Notes: generated from the letters alone by a model not told the origin. DNA of 25,910 nt from Verrucomicrobia bacterium UBA3222 (GCA_002363035.1 DEWA01000026.1:1-25910), one strand, 5' to 3'. Shown: positions 15,852-25,011, numbered from the stretch's first letter. Made by a program: numbers and translations.

Positions 15852-17148
15852 GTATTCCTTCCCTTAATTGCCGTCGATAACGATACAATGCTTCGAAATT
15901 CTTTTCCGCACCGATCGGTTTTAAATGATAGAGTTGTTCCGCTTCGTTCCAATATGCCTGACCCGAAATGTTGGCTTCGTAAAGGTGGCTGTAAAGATAT
16001 TTGTCGTCACGGTGCAACGGCGTCTGTTGCAGAGCATTCGGAACGGGCTGAGGAACTTCATGCGCGATCAATTTATAAGCTGCATTGAGAGCTTCGTTGG
16101 TACTGTTGCTCTTGGGAGCCAATGCCAGGAAAACCGTTACGTGCGACAGATTGATGGCACACTCCGGCATGCCGATTTTTTCGCACGCCGTATAAGCCGA
16201 AACGGCGAGCGTCAGACCGCGCGAATCCGCCAGGCCGACGTCTTCGGACGCCAAAATCACCAATCGACGCGCAATAAACAGCGGATCTTCGCCGCCTTTC
16301 AGCATGCGCGCCAGCCAATAAATCGCCGCATCGGGATCGCACCCGCGCACGCTCTTAATAAACGCGGAAATCATATCGTAGTGATCAGTTTCGCGCGCAT
16401 TGTAATTCGCATGCCAGTGCTCCAATTCCGCACCAACTCTTTCTGCATCCAACGTGCCGCCGATCGGCGTACTCAAACACAAAAATTCCAATAAATTCAA
16501 CGCACGTCGCAGGTCGCCGTCCGCAATGCGCGCGATTTCCGCCAAAACGTCGTCGGGAACGGTTATTTTCAGCGCACCGAGACCGTTTTTTTCGTCTTGA
16601 AGCGCAGTGGTAAGGATTTGAAGGATATTTTTCGGCGGCAATCGGTGCAGTTCGAAGACATAACTGCGGCTTAAAAGCGGCGGAATGAGATAAAAAGCGG
16701 GATTGTGTGTCGTGGCACCGATTAACTGCAACCGTCCGTTCTCGCAAAACGGCAACAATACGTCCTGTTGCGAACGATTGAAGCGGTGAATTTCATCAAT
16801 AAAAAGGATGGCGTTTTTGTCGTGAACGGTTTGTTGGATTTTGTTCCGCAAATCGTTCAAATTCGACAAAACGGCATTGAGCGCGATGAGATGTTTCCCG
16901 AGGTGCTTGGCAATCAGATGCGCAAGCGTGGTTTTTCCGCAACCGGGCGGTCCGTAAAGCAAAACATTTCCCGAACCACCGTTTTTAAGCCAATTCTGAA
17001 ACGCACTTTTTTCGGAAAGCAAATGCGCCTGTCCGACCATCGCTTCCAATGTCTGCGGTCGCATCCGCTCGGGCAACGGAACCTGTTTTACCGAAGTTTC
17101 GGTTTCGTTTGAAAAAAGGGTATCTTCTGCAGACTTGAAGAGCGGCAT
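15826..17148 (-). CDS. rarA: Replication-associated recombination protein A (AAA+ ATPase)
   Basis: 440 residues, normal for RarA/MgsA (bacterial relatives of WRNIP1/Mgs1). It acts at stalled replication forks with SSB and RecA; its exact mechanism is unsettled. Visible: the RPQTLEAMVGQAHLL start, Walker A GPPGCGKT at 66-73, Walker B LFIDEIHRFN at 115-124, sensor 1 GATTHNPAF, arginine finger region LLSRSYVFEL, sensor 2 DGDLRRALNLLE, and the C-terminal tetramer domain (SAFIKSVRGCDPDAAIYWLARML, EDVGLAD). Start is ATG 17146-17148. The gene overlaps birA and is followed closely by alr, so these three may form one operon, although their functions are not obviously linked. Confidence 0.97.
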   Translation of the reverse strand: MPLFKSAEDTLFSNETETSVKQVPLPERMRPQTLEAMVGQAHLLSEKSAFQNWLKNGGSGNVLLYGPPGCGKTTLAHLIAKHLGKHLIALNAVLSNLNDLRNKIQQTVHDKNAILFIDEIHRFNRSQQDVLLPFCENGRLQLIGATTHNPAFYLIPPLLSRSYVFELHRLPPKNILQILTTALQDEKNGLGALKITVPDDVLAEIARIADGDLRRALNLLEFLCLSTPIGGTLDAERVGAELEHWHANYNARETDHYDMISAFIKSVRGCDPDAAIYWLARMLKGGEDPLFIARRLVILASEDVGLADSRGLTLAVSAYTACEKIGMPECAINLSHVTVFLALAPKSNSTNEALNAAYKLIAHEVPQPVPNALQQTPLHRDDKYLYSHLYEANISGQAYWNEAEQLYHLKPIGAEKNFEALYRYRRQLREGIRGSSKKVR

Positions 17149-17230
17149 ACCGCTATTTTGAGGGATTTTCGGGGATTGTTAAGGTTTAATCCTACAGTTT
17201 CCGCTTCGAACGCCTTCGATTATCATTGCG

Positions 17231-17307
17231 CCAAAAAGCAAAGCACACCCGCACCGCGACGGCGTGATTTTGGAGTACAAGCGAGTCGCAACCGTCCGTT
17301 GTGCTTT
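17231..17307 (-). terminator. Possible terminator downstream of pntA part 1
   Basis: On the minus strand, AAAGCACA (17307-17300) can pair with TGTGCTTT (17247-17240), directly followed by a T-rich tail (GCTTTTT). The loop is long (52 bases) and GC-rich with possible inner pairing. This is weaker than a textbook terminator but well placed, 18 bases after the pntA stop codon. Confidence 0.3.
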
Positions 17308-17324
17308 ATCGAAACCCTGCTTTT

Positions 17325-18443
17325 CTACTCAAACCGCGCCTGCCCGTCTTTGAGCCACAAACAACTTTTCAAAATCGCATCTTGGTCGTCGCACCGCAGC
17401 TGTTGCGTATTTTTGTCGAACAAATATTCAACCAGGGCAAACAGATTGGAAGCAAACATCTGCGAAGCCGAAGCTGCAACATTGCGTTCCCAGTAACCTT
17501 CGCCGAGGATATGAACGCCATTCGGGGTTGTTACGTTTTTCCCCGCAATCAAACCCTCCGTATTTCCGCCGGCTTCCACCGCCAAATCCACGACAACGCT
17601 CCCCGGTTGCATGGCATCCGTCATGGCTTTTGTGAGAATAATCGGCGCCTTCCGACCGAAAACTTTTGCCGTTGTAATGACGATATCCGATCGGGTACAA
17701 ACGGCGACCATGCCGTCGCGTTGCCGTTGCAATTGTTCATCGGTCAGTGCTTTGGCATAGCCCTGTTGCGTACTTCCCGTTTGCCCGAGGTCAATTTTTA
17801 CAAACTTCGCACCGACGGAACGCACCTGCTCCTCAACTTCCGGGCGCGTATCAAACGCTTCCACACGCGCACCGAGACGTTTTGCGGTGGCAATCGCCTG
17901 CAACCCCGCCACTCCGACGCCGATGACAAAGACACGCGCCGCCTGCAACGTTCCCGCGGAAGTGACCAACATCGGGAGGGTCTTGCGCAGGTATTGCACA
18001 CCCTTCAAAACCCCGACATAACCCGCGAGGTTCGATTGCGAACTGAGGGCGTCCATTTTTTGCGCAAACGATGTTCGCGGAATGCGTTCCAACGCAATAA
18101 CGTTGATTTGTTGCTTTTTAAACGCTTCCAAAGCTTCCGGATAACGAAACGCATCAAAAAAACTGATGTGCCACGCGTGTGGCTTCAAATGAGCAATATC
18201 GGTTCCGTCGAGCGGCAAAACATGCAAAACAACATCCGCATTCTTCAGTTCCAAGGAACGCTCTTCACTCGAAATCATCCGCGCGCCCGCCTGTCGATAG
18301 GCTTCGTCCGAAATGAGGCTTTTTTCTCCCGCACCCTGTTCAATGGCAACAGAAATTCCGAGTTGAACAAACTTCTTAACCGTTTCGGGCGTAATGGCAA
18401 CGCGCGTTTCTTCCGATATTTCCCGCGGAACAAAGATCTGCAT
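17325..18443 (-). CDS. pntAA: NAD(P) transhydrogenase subunit alpha, part 1 (domain I)
   Basis: 372 residues. The family's soluble domain I binds NAD(H). With PntAB and PntB it couples hydride transfer between NADH and NADP+ to proton entry across the inner membrane. Evidence: IFVPREISEETRVAITPETVKKF at the start, QGAGEKSLISDEAY, SSQSNLAGYVGVL, the Rossmann segment FVIGVGVAGLQAIATAKRLGA, EAFDTRPEVEEQV, and VVVDLAVEAGGNTEG. It has no membrane helices, so it is the split-type subunit, not full PntA. The related alanine dehydrogenase family is shorter in this loop region and is less likely. ATG 18441-18443 is preferred; an upstream in-frame TTG at 18456-18458 gives five more residues. PntAB and PntB are not in this window. 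Confidence 0.92.
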   Translation of the reverse strand: MQIFVPREISEETRVAITPETVKKFVQLGISVAIEQGAGEKSLISDEAYRQAGARMISSEERSLELKNADVVLHVLPLDGTDIAHLKPHAWHISFFDAFRYPEALEAFKKQQINVIALERIPRTSFAQKMDALSSQSNLAGYVGVLKGVQYLRKTLPMLVTSAGTLQAARVFVIGVGVAGLQAIATAKRLGARVEAFDTRPEVEEQVRSVGAKFVKIDLGQTGSTQQGYAKALTDEQLQRQRDGMVAVCTRSDIVITTAKVFGRKAPIILTKAMTDAMQPGSVVVDLAVEAGGNTEGLIAGKNVTTPNGVHILGEGYWERNVAASASQMFASNLFALVEYLFDKNTQQLRCDDQDAILKSCLWLKDGQARFE

Positions 18444-18604
18444 GCTTTTATGGAACAACGAAAGAATGTTTATTTCAATTTCTTTTGTTATCGACTGAAC
18501 ACTCTTTTACCGAGCCTCCCTAATCTGCCCCCATACACCGACGGAAATGTGCTTGTGCCCAAAAAAATTAAAATTCCGAAAGCAACTCTTCCCAGGCAAT
18601 ACGA

Positions 18605-19618
18605 TTACGACTGTTTTTGTTGCGTCTTAAGCCAACGCACCAGCTGTTCCATTCCCTCTTCATTTGAAACCTGCGGTACGTAATGTAAGTCCATTTTTGC
18701 CGCCGAAATATCGAAATAATGATCCTGCGACAGTTCTTTCGCGACGAAACGCGTCATGGGCGGTTGTTTTTTGATGAAACAGCACTTATAGAAAAATTCC
18801 AGGCAGGTACCCAGAAAATACGCTTTGTGCGCCGAAATTTTTTTCGTAATCATCGGTATCCCCAAATGTCGCAACAGTTGATTAAGCCACGACCAAAGTT
18901 GCACGGGATCACCCTGAGAAATAAAGTAAGCCCTGCCGCCGACGGAACTGTTTGTTTCTGATAACGCTTTTAATGCCAAAATGTGCGCCTGCGCGACATT
19001 TGTAACGTAAGAAATATCGACCCAATTATCGCCGTCGCCGACCTGAATAAGACGACCCTTACGCGCCGCCTGCAGGATGGTCGGTATTAAATGGCGATCG
19101 CCCGGACCCCAAATCAAATGCGGACGCAACGCAACGGTTCGCATTCCGTTCTTGCCATCGCTTGTAAGAACGCGCTGTTCCGCAAGCATTTTGGTACGTG
19201 CATAAGCGCACATTTTGGACGGCATCCCGTACCCGACGCGCTCATCGACATTCGTCAACGGCTGTCCTTTGAAAACCACGCTCGGCGAACTCGTGTAAAT
19301 TAGATACCGAACACCGTTATTTTGGCACGCCTTAAGGACGTTTTCAGTCCCAATGACGTTTGCTTCATAGTAAGAGCGGTACGAACCCCAAACACCCGCC
19401 TTCGCCGCAACATGAAAAACTGCCTCACACCCGCAAACCGCCGAATTCACGGCTTCAAAATCTGTTAAATCTCCCTGAATAACTTCAATACCTTGCTCCT
19501 GTAAATCGGGACAGGCGGAACGATTAAATGTACGCAAATTCGCATATCCTTCATCTTTAAGTGCCTGCAATAAATGCCGCCCCAAAAATCCTGAACCGCC
19601 GGTAACGAGGATGTGCAT
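18605..19618 (-). CDS. NAD(P)-dependent 3-beta-HSD family reductase, OleD-like
   Basis: 337 residues, extended short-chain dehydrogenase. The Rossmann motif TGGSGFLG is at residues 6-13 and the catalytic YxxxK is Tyr139-Lys143 (YARTK), with the Ser of YTSSPSVVF at about 108-116. FHVAAKAGVWGSY, ALRPHLIWGPGDRHLIP and GRAYFISQGDPVQLW closely follow the pattern of OleD, which reduces the 2-alkyl-3-ketoacyl intermediate in long-chain olefin synthesis, and of sterol-4-alpha-carboxylate dehydrogenases. OleA, OleB and OleC are not in the window, so the substrate is uncertain. A membrane-associating stretch (YFLGTCLEFFYKCCFIKK) lies near the C-terminus. Start ATG 19616-19618. It is divergent from glyS across 384 bases. 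Confidence 0.88.
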   Translation of the reverse strand: MHILVTGGSGFLGRHLLQALKDEGYANLRTFNRSACPDLQEQGIEVIQGDLTDFEAVNSAVCGCEAVFHVAAKAGVWGSYRSYYEANVIGTENVLKACQNNGVRYLIYTSSPSVVFKGQPLTNVDERVGYGMPSKMCAYARTKMLAEQRVLTSDGKNGMRTVALRPHLIWGPGDRHLIPTILQAARKGRLIQVGDGDNWVDISYVTNVAQAHILALKALSETNSSVGGRAYFISQGDPVQLWSWLNQLLRHLGIPMITKKISAHKAYFLGTCLEFFYKCCFIKKQPPMTRFVAKELSQDHYFDISAAKMDLHYVPQVSNEEGMEQLVRWLKTQQKQS

Positions 19619-20002
19619 GGTAAAATCGATGCTTTTAAGGTAGCGAATACGGTTGAAATTTTCAAGACGAGAGCGCGCGTCTGCTTGTTTTTTACCGTTT
19701 GAATAACATTTATCCAGAAGGTATGATTAAAAAATTTTCAGCAACGGCTCACGGTATTATGCGCTTTATGCAATAACGGTTTTTGATAGTATTTTATCGT
19801 TTTTTGAGTTTCAAACTGTTTTGTTTTTTACACCACTTTTACAGAGCACACGGTTTATGTTTAAATGACATGTTTCAAATCAAACACTTGCCAACAAAGA
19901 CAAAGCACTTTCCAAACTTTTCTTTTTTCTTGCGGAGTACTCCCGTCAAACCCTCCTCAAAAAACATTGCCACCGTGCACTTTAGGCGGTTGCATAAAAC
20001 CG
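19619..20002. other. Divergent intergenic region between the OleD-like gene and glyS
   Basis: 384 bases, AT-rich, expected to hold the promoters of both neighbours. The glyS frame is open back to 19865 and an 84-codon frame in another register spans 19783-20037; neither extension looks like protein. I found no T-box-type conserved TGGNACCGCG sequence and no confident -35/-10 pair. Confidence 0.5.
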
Positions 20003-21493
20003 ATGGTTGCGATGAAGGATTTGGTTGCGTTCTGTAAGCGCAAGGGGTTTGTTTTTCCGTCGTCGGATATTTACGGCGGACTGAACGGCTTTTTCGATTA
20101 CGGACCGCTCGGAACGGAACTTAAACGCAACGTTAAAAATTTGTGGTGGAAGAATATGGTGCAGGATCGCGAGGACATCGTCGGTCTGGACAGTGCCGTG
20201 ATTTTGCACCCGAATGTCTGGAAAGCATCGGGGCACGTGGACGGCTTTTCGGATCCGATGGTCGATTGCAAAGTCACCAAGGCGCGTTACCGAGCCGATC
20301 AGGTGTTTTATGCGCCGATTTCCGTTGAAGGAAAATTGCTCGGGTACATTTGTGTGACAGACGGCGAAGAACGCGATGCCGATGTTGCCAAAAAAACAAA
20401 GGCACTTCTTAAAGCGCATAATTGTTCGCAGGAGAAGCCTGACGAAATTCACCTAAAGCCGCTGACCGAAGCAAAGCCGGAAGAATTTGCGCTTATCCCC
20501 TCCCCCGCCACCGACAAACCCGGCGATTTAACGCCGCCGCGGGAATTTAATTTGATGTTTCAAACGCAGGTTGGTGCCGTTGCGTCCGAAGCGGGCGTTG
20601 CGTATCTGCGTCCCGAAACCGCCCAGGGGATTTTCATTAACTTTAAAAATGTTGTCGATTCGACACGCGTCAAACTGCCGTTCGGAATTGCGCAAATCGG
20701 GAAGGCGTTCCGCAACGAAATCACACCGCGCAATTTCACGTTTCGCTCGCGGGAGTTCGAGCAGATGGAAATCGAGTACTTTCTGCCCGCCGACGAGATG
20801 CTTTGGCCGAACCTGCACCAAAAATGGATCGAAGAGCGCTATCAATGGCACCTTTCCATCGGTCTGCGAAAGGAGTGGCTTTCCTTTGATGTGCACGAAA
20901 AAAAGGACTTGGCGCATTATGCAAAAGCCTGCACGGACATTATGTTCCGTTATCCGTTCGGTGTGCAAGAGTTGGAAGGGATTGCCGTGCGCGGGAACTT
21001 CGACCTGACGCAACATCAGTCTTTCAGCGGAAAGCCGTTGGAGTACTTTGACGAAACGCTCAAAACCAAATACCTGCCGTACGTCATCGAACCGTCTGTC
21101 GGCGTCGATCGAACAGTTCTGGCGTTGTTGGTGTCGGCGTATGATGAGGATGAGGTGAACGGCGAAAAGCGCGTTGTGTTGCGTCTGAAGCCGAAATTGG
21201 CACCGATTAAGGCGGCGGTGTTTCCGTTGGTCAAAAACAAACCCGAGTTGGTTGAAAAGGCGCGCGGGCTCTTTTCAAGACTGCAAAAACGTTGGTATAC
21301 GGCGTATGACGAAACGGGTGCCGTCGGTCGCCGTTATCGTCGCATGGACGAAATCGGTACGCCTTGGTGCATCACGGTTGATTTCGATTCACTCGATAAC
21401 GATACCTATACCTTGCGCGACCGCGATACGATGGAACAAACGCGCCTTTCGGAAGCGGAACTGACAGCGTTTTTTGAAAAACAGCTACGATGA
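20003..21493 (+). CDS. glyS: Glycyl-tRNA synthetase, homodimeric (alpha2) type
   Basis: 497 residues from ATG 20003 (a second ATG, 20012, is also possible). It charges tRNA-Gly. The sequence opens with KDLVAFCKRKGFVFPSSDIYGG and the conserved GFFDYGPLG. It has the HPNVWKASGHVDGFSDPMVDC segment. Class II motif 2 (FRNEITPRNFTFRSREFEQME) is near residue 236 and motif 3 (EPSVGVDRTVLALL) near residue 363. The C-terminal anticodon-binding domain starts with LAPIKAAVFPLVKNK. This is the single-chain form found in Bacteroidota, Verrucomicrobiota, many Firmicutes, archaea and eukaryotes, not the alpha2-beta2 form of Proteobacteria. Although the frame is open 46 codons further upstream, that part is not protein-like and the family start fits 20003 or 20012. 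Confidence 0.96.
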   Translation: MVAMKDLVAFCKRKGFVFPSSDIYGGLNGFFDYGPLGTELKRNVKNLWWKNMVQDREDIVGLDSAVILHPNVWKASGHVDGFSDPMVDCKVTKARYRADQVFYAPISVEGKLLGYICVTDGEERDADVAKKTKALLKAHNCSQEKPDEIHLKPLTEAKPEEFALIPSPATDKPGDLTPPREFNLMFQTQVGAVASEAGVAYLRPETAQGIFINFKNVVDSTRVKLPFGIAQIGKAFRNEITPRNFTFRSREFEQMEIEYFLPADEMLWPNLHQKWIEERYQWHLSIGLRKEWLSFDVHEKKDLAHYAKACTDIMFRYPFGVQELEGIAVRGNFDLTQHQSFSGKPLEYFDETLKTKYLPYVIEPSVGVDRTVLALLVSAYDEDEVNGEKRVVLRLKPKLAPIKAAVFPLVKNKPELVEKARGLFSRLQKRWYTAYDETGAVGRRYRRMDEIGTPWCITVDFDSLDNDTYTLRDRDTMEQTRLSEAELTAFFEKQLR

Positions 21494-21777
21494 AGTATAA
21501 ACGGAAACCGAGAAAGGTTATGAAAAACGTTAAGAGATGTACTTCGCTTATTTCTCCCGCGGAGGATCAAAAATTGCATCCTTAAAGTCAAAATGAAACG
21601 TCGCATGCCCGACAACGCTCCGTACGTGCTCGGATGCTTAACAAACACACTGTGTCGCTTGGCGTTTAATTCGAGAAATACGAAAAACCAAACCAAAAAC
21701 ATCTGGTTGCAGGCGATACCAGTGACTAATACCTACAGTAACAAAATATCGGCAACCCTACCCTTTTTCTGTTTCAT

Positions 21778-22926
21778 ATGACCTCAAAGCACATCCCCTA
21801 CTCCCGGCAAACGATTGACGACTCGGATATTCAGGCGGTTACGGAAGTTTTAAAAAGCGATTTTCTCTCGCAGGGACCGAGCATTCGCGCATTCGAAGCA
21901 GCTTTGCGGGATTATTTAAACGTCAAACACGCCATTGTTTGTTCCAACGGCACTTCGGCATTGCATTTGAGTTACCTCGCATCGGAATTGCAGAGCGCGA
22001 CGGTCTTTACCACGCCGATTACCTTCGCGGCGACGTCCAATATGCTGCATGCCGTCGGCGCAAGGATTTGCTTCGTCGACGTCGATCCCTTAACAGGCAT
22101 CATGGATACGGAGGCTTTAAAGGAAGCATTGGGAACAACATCGCCATCTTCCAAAAAAGCGATTGTGCCGGTTTCGTTACAGGGGATCGCGGCAAATTTG
22201 CCCGTTATTCATGAGCTGGCAAAAAAGTATCGCGCAACGGTGATTGAAGATGCGGCACACAGCTTTGGAGGTACGTATATTTTTGGAGGAGAAACGTACA
22301 AAAGTGCTTCCTGCGTTCATACGGATTTGGCGACCTTGAGCTTTCATCCGCTGAAAACGATTACCTGCGGCGAAGGCGGTGCCGTCATCACCAATGATGA
22401 CAGACTTGCGGAGCGCGTTCGTCTTTTTCTCAATCACGGTCTGCGATCGCAACCGGACACCTATGTGCGCGAACAAAAAGTTTGGGGATACAATGACCGC
22501 ATGTCGGAATTGCAGGCGGCTTTGGGGCTGTCTCAGTTAAAACGTATCGATACGTTTGTCGAAAAACGGCGGGCAATTGCACGTTATTACCTGGAATTTT
22601 TATCGAAAGAACCGTACGCCTCGCATCTCACATGTGTTCCGTATCACGAAGGCAGTTCATATCATTTGTTTGTCGTTCATTTCAAAGACCGAAAAAAGCG
22701 CGATTTTGCGTATCGAAAACTTAAAGAAAACGGTGTCGAAACGGGCGTTCATTACCTACCGCTTTACGAATATCAAGGTTACCGCGAGCTTTTGGGTGAG
22801 CTTTCGTTGTCGGGTGCCGACACGTATGCGCGCGGTTGTTTAAGCCTTCCGATTTATCCGAATTTATCACGGGATGCACAAGCGTATGTCCTGGACAAAT
22901 TGGCGGCTGTCTGTCAGAATTTATAG
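21778..22926 (+). CDS. pseC: DegT/DnrJ/EryC1/StrS aminotransferase, PseC-like
   Basis: 382 residues. PseC transfers an amino group to UDP-2-acetamido-2,6-dideoxy-beta-L-arabino-hexos-4-ulose in pseudaminic acid synthesis, a sialic-acid-like sugar used on flagellin or surface glycans. It opens with IPYSRQTIDDSDIQAVTEVL and SDFLSQGP, the PseC pattern. The PLP site has SNGTSALHLSYLA (57-69), the aspartate of EDAAHSFGG (157-165), and the internal aldimine lysine Lys193 in SFHPLKTITCGEGGAV. GYNDRMSELQAALGLSQL and GVHYLPLYEY follow. Start ATG 21778 directly abuts a T-rich leader with no obvious ribosome binding site. Its stop is 18 bases before gltX, so the two may be co-transcribed. PseB, F, G, H and I are not in the window, so a related amino-sugar pathway remains possible. 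Confidence 0.88.
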   Translation: MTSKHIPYSRQTIDDSDIQAVTEVLKSDFLSQGPSIRAFEAALRDYLNVKHAIVCSNGTSALHLSYLASELQSATVFTTPITFAATSNMLHAVGARICFVDVDPLTGIMDTEALKEALGTTSPSSKKAIVPVSLQGIAANLPVIHELAKKYRATVIEDAAHSFGGTYIFGGETYKSASCVHTDLATLSFHPLKTITCGEGGAVITNDDRLAERVRLFLNHGLRSQPDTYVREQKVWGYNDRMSELQAALGLSQLKRIDTFVEKRRAIARYYLEFLSKEPYASHLTCVPYHEGSSYHLFVVHFKDRKKRDFAYRKLKENGVETGVHYLPLYEYQGYRELLGELSLSGADTYARGCLSLPIYPNLSRDAQAYVLDKLAAVCQNL

Positions 22927-22944
22927 AGGTTTAAGGGAAAATTT

Positions 22945-24264
22945 ATGTCCGACGTTCGCGTTCGTTTCGCTCCGAGCCCCACGGGGTATTTTCACATCGG
23001 CGGTGCCCGTACGGCACTTTTCAACTGGCTGTACGCAAAGCACACCGGCGGAACGTTTGTGTTACGCATCGAAGATTCCGACACGGAACGCAATACAAAG
23101 GAATCCCTGAACTCGTTGCTGTCCAATCTGCGTTGGCTGGGGCTGAATTGGGATGAGGGTCCCGAAGTCGGCGGTGCATACGGTCCTTATTTCCAAAGCG
23201 AACGCGGCGATGTTTATCAAAAGCACCTGAAACGCCTGCGGGACGAAGGCAAAGTCTACGAGAAAGACGGCGCGTTGTGGCTGAAAGTTTCGGGCGAAAC
23301 GCAAACCATCGATGACATTATTCACGGTCCCGTTCAGCGTCTGGAAGAGAAGGACTTCGTGATTTACCGTTCCAACGGCACGCCGGTGTTTCATTTCGTC
23401 AATGTGGTGGATGATATGGAGATGCACATCACGCACGTTATTCGCGGCGAAGACCACCTTTCGAACACCAGCAAGCACCTGGAACTTTACAAAGCACTGG
23501 GTGCGCCCGCACCGAAATTTGCTCACATCCCGCTGATTTTAAAGACCGACGGTCCGGGGAAAATGAGCAAACGCGATCGCGGTTCGTTGGTAGAGGAATA
23601 CAGAGATAAATTTTTCATCCCGGCGGCACTCATCAATTATCTTTCGTTGCTCGGTTGGTCGCCGAAAGACGATCGCGAGTTAATGTCGCTCGATGAAATT
23701 ATCGCCGCCTTTGACCTCGTCGGCATCAACAAAACCCACGCGCGTTTTGACGAAAAGAAGCTCTCCTTCATGAACGCGGAGCATTTAAAACAATTGCCGA
23801 AAGAGGAATTTTTCACTCGCGGCATTGAGGTGCTTCGGAAAACCGAGCATGCCGATTGGTTGAAAGACGAGGTATATTTAAAGAAAATTTTCGACATCGT
23901 TCAGGAAAAACTGCGATCTTTCGAGGAATTGCCGAATTTTATTGCTTACTTTTTCGACAAAAATTATCCGTTCGAACCGACGGCGTTGCAAAAAATACTG
24001 AAGCATCAACCGAGGGAGCGGCTTTCGGAACTGCAAACCGCTTTGAGTACGTTGCCGACTTTTGGTTGCGAGGTCGTCGAAAACGCTTTGAAGACATTGA
24101 GTGCCGAGAAAAATCTTCCGGCGGGTGCGTACATTCATACGTTGCGCTTCGCCGTTTCGGGACGCAACGTCGGTCCGAGCCTTTACCATTTGCTGGACGT
24201 TCTGGGGAAGGATGAAGTTTTGAGACGCATTCAACGGTGTTTGGCAACATGTTCGTTTGCCTGA
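22945..24264 (+). CDS. gltX: Glutamyl-tRNA synthetase, compact form
   Basis: 439 residues, shorter than the usual 465-510. It charges tRNA-Glu (and tRNA-Gln in organisms that use the amidotransferase route). The class I HIGH motif appears as FHIGGARTALFN (HIGG at 17-20) and KMSKR is at 206-210. Also present: LRIEDSDTERN, the IRGEDHLSNTSKHL segment, LLGWSPKDDRE and the INKTHARFDEKKL stem-contact region. The segment after EGKVYEKDGALWLKVSG runs straight to DDIIHGPV, so the roughly 45-residue insert with the YxCxC metal-like motif seen in many bacterial GluRS is absent. AAGGGAAAA precedes ATG 22945 at a good distance. It follows pseC by 18 bases and precedes rsmD by 79. Confidence 0.96.
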   Translation: MSDVRVRFAPSPTGYFHIGGARTALFNWLYAKHTGGTFVLRIEDSDTERNTKESLNSLLSNLRWLGLNWDEGPEVGGAYGPYFQSERGDVYQKHLKRLRDEGKVYEKDGALWLKVSGETQTIDDIIHGPVQRLEEKDFVIYRSNGTPVFHFVNVVDDMEMHITHVIRGEDHLSNTSKHLELYKALGAPAPKFAHIPLILKTDGPGKMSKRDRGSLVEEYRDKFFIPAALINYLSLLGWSPKDDRELMSLDEIIAAFDLVGINKTHARFDEKKLSFMNAEHLKQLPKEEFFTRGIEVLRKTEHADWLKDEVYLKKIFDIVQEKLRSFEELPNFIAYFFDKNYPFEPTALQKILKHQPRERLSELQTALSTLPTFGCEVVENALKTLSAEKNLPAGAYIHTLRFAVSGRNVGPSLYHLLDVLGKDEVLRRIQRCLATCSFA

Positions 24265-24343
24265 AAAATTCGAAGAACGGTGCCTCTGGGCATGCCATGC
24301 TCTCGCAGGTTTCGTTTGCATTTTAATGTAATTTCGGAAGTTC

Positions 24344-24928
24344 ATGCGTATCACGGGAGGCAAGGCACGCGGAATTTTGCTGAAAGTTCCGAAAAACGTC
24401 GAAATTCGCCCCTCGACCGACACAAACCGCGAACGTATCTTCAGCCGCATCGGAACGGATATCCAAGAAGCCGTTGCGTGGGATTGTTTTGCCGGAACGG
24501 GCGCATTCGGGTTGGAAGCTCTCAGTCACGGTGCGAAGGAGGCTGTGTTTTTTGAAAAAAATCCGATAACCGCCGCGCAGTTAAAAAAAAATGCCGAGGC
24601 GGTTTGTAAAAGCGCGTGTTTGGATGTCGAAAAATGCACCAAAGTTGTTACGATTGATGCATTTGTCGCCGATTTTTCCGTATTTCCGCAACCGAATTTT
24701 ATTTTTTTCGATCCGCCCTACCGTTTTTGGGAAGAAAAACCCGAGAAATTGCACAGCGTTTTATCGACAATCGGAACGTTATTCCCAAGCGCGACGTTGG
24801 TTTTAGGATTCCCGTCGCAACTGATTTGGTCGAACGATCATCCGTGGCAACCGATACGTCCGTTAACGATGTCGAAAAAGAAGAACGAACCGCGAATTGA
24901 GCTGTTTCGTATGATCGTGTCTTCGTAA
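24344..24928 (+). CDS. rsmD: 16S rRNA (guanine(966)-N(2))-methyltransferase RsmD
   Basis: 194 residues, normal length. It methylates N2 of G966 of 16S rRNA in the assembling 30S subunit, using S-adenosylmethionine. The start MRITGGKARGILLKVP and RPSTDTNRERIFSRIG are typical, as are the SAM-binding segment DCFAGTGAFGLEALSHGA (47-64), the acidic FFEKN (69-73) and the catalytic DPPY (123-126). GGAAG lies 3 bases before ATG 24344. It is downstream of gltX in the same direction with a 79-base gap that shows no terminator. coaD, a common partner of rsmD, is not adjacent. Confidence 0.95.
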   Translation: MRITGGKARGILLKVPKNVEIRPSTDTNRERIFSRIGTDIQEAVAWDCFAGTGAFGLEALSHGAKEAVFFEKNPITAAQLKKNAEAVCKSACLDVEKCTKVVTIDAFVADFSVFPQPNFIFFDPPYRFWEEKPEKLHSVLSTIGTLFPSATLVLGFPSQLIWSNDHPWQPIRPLTMSKKKNEPRIELFRMIVSS

Positions 24929-25011
24929 AACGAAAACCTTTCAATCTCCTAATTACCTGATAACCCCTAAAATTCTTGCCATTAAAGGCGTTTCGGAAAA
25001 TACTAAACGCT

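Noticed and set aside
17301-18683. Open frame of 460 codons on the plus strand
   Set aside because: It is exactly antisense to pntAA, whose motifs are clear; its translation is arginine-, asparagine- and histidine-rich without family features.
19619-20002. T-box or other amino-acid riboswitch before glyS
   Set aside because: No TGGNACCGCG-like conserved element and no terminator/antiterminator pair seen.
19865-20002. Longer N-terminus for GlyRS
   Set aside because: The 46 extra codons are Cys/Pro/Thr-rich and do not match the family start.
21494-21777. Small gene between glyS and pseC (21-codon frame at 21520 and 62-codon frame at 21593)
   Set aside because: No recognisable sequence; kept as AT-rich spacer, though the 21-codon frame has a fair AGAAAGG upstream.
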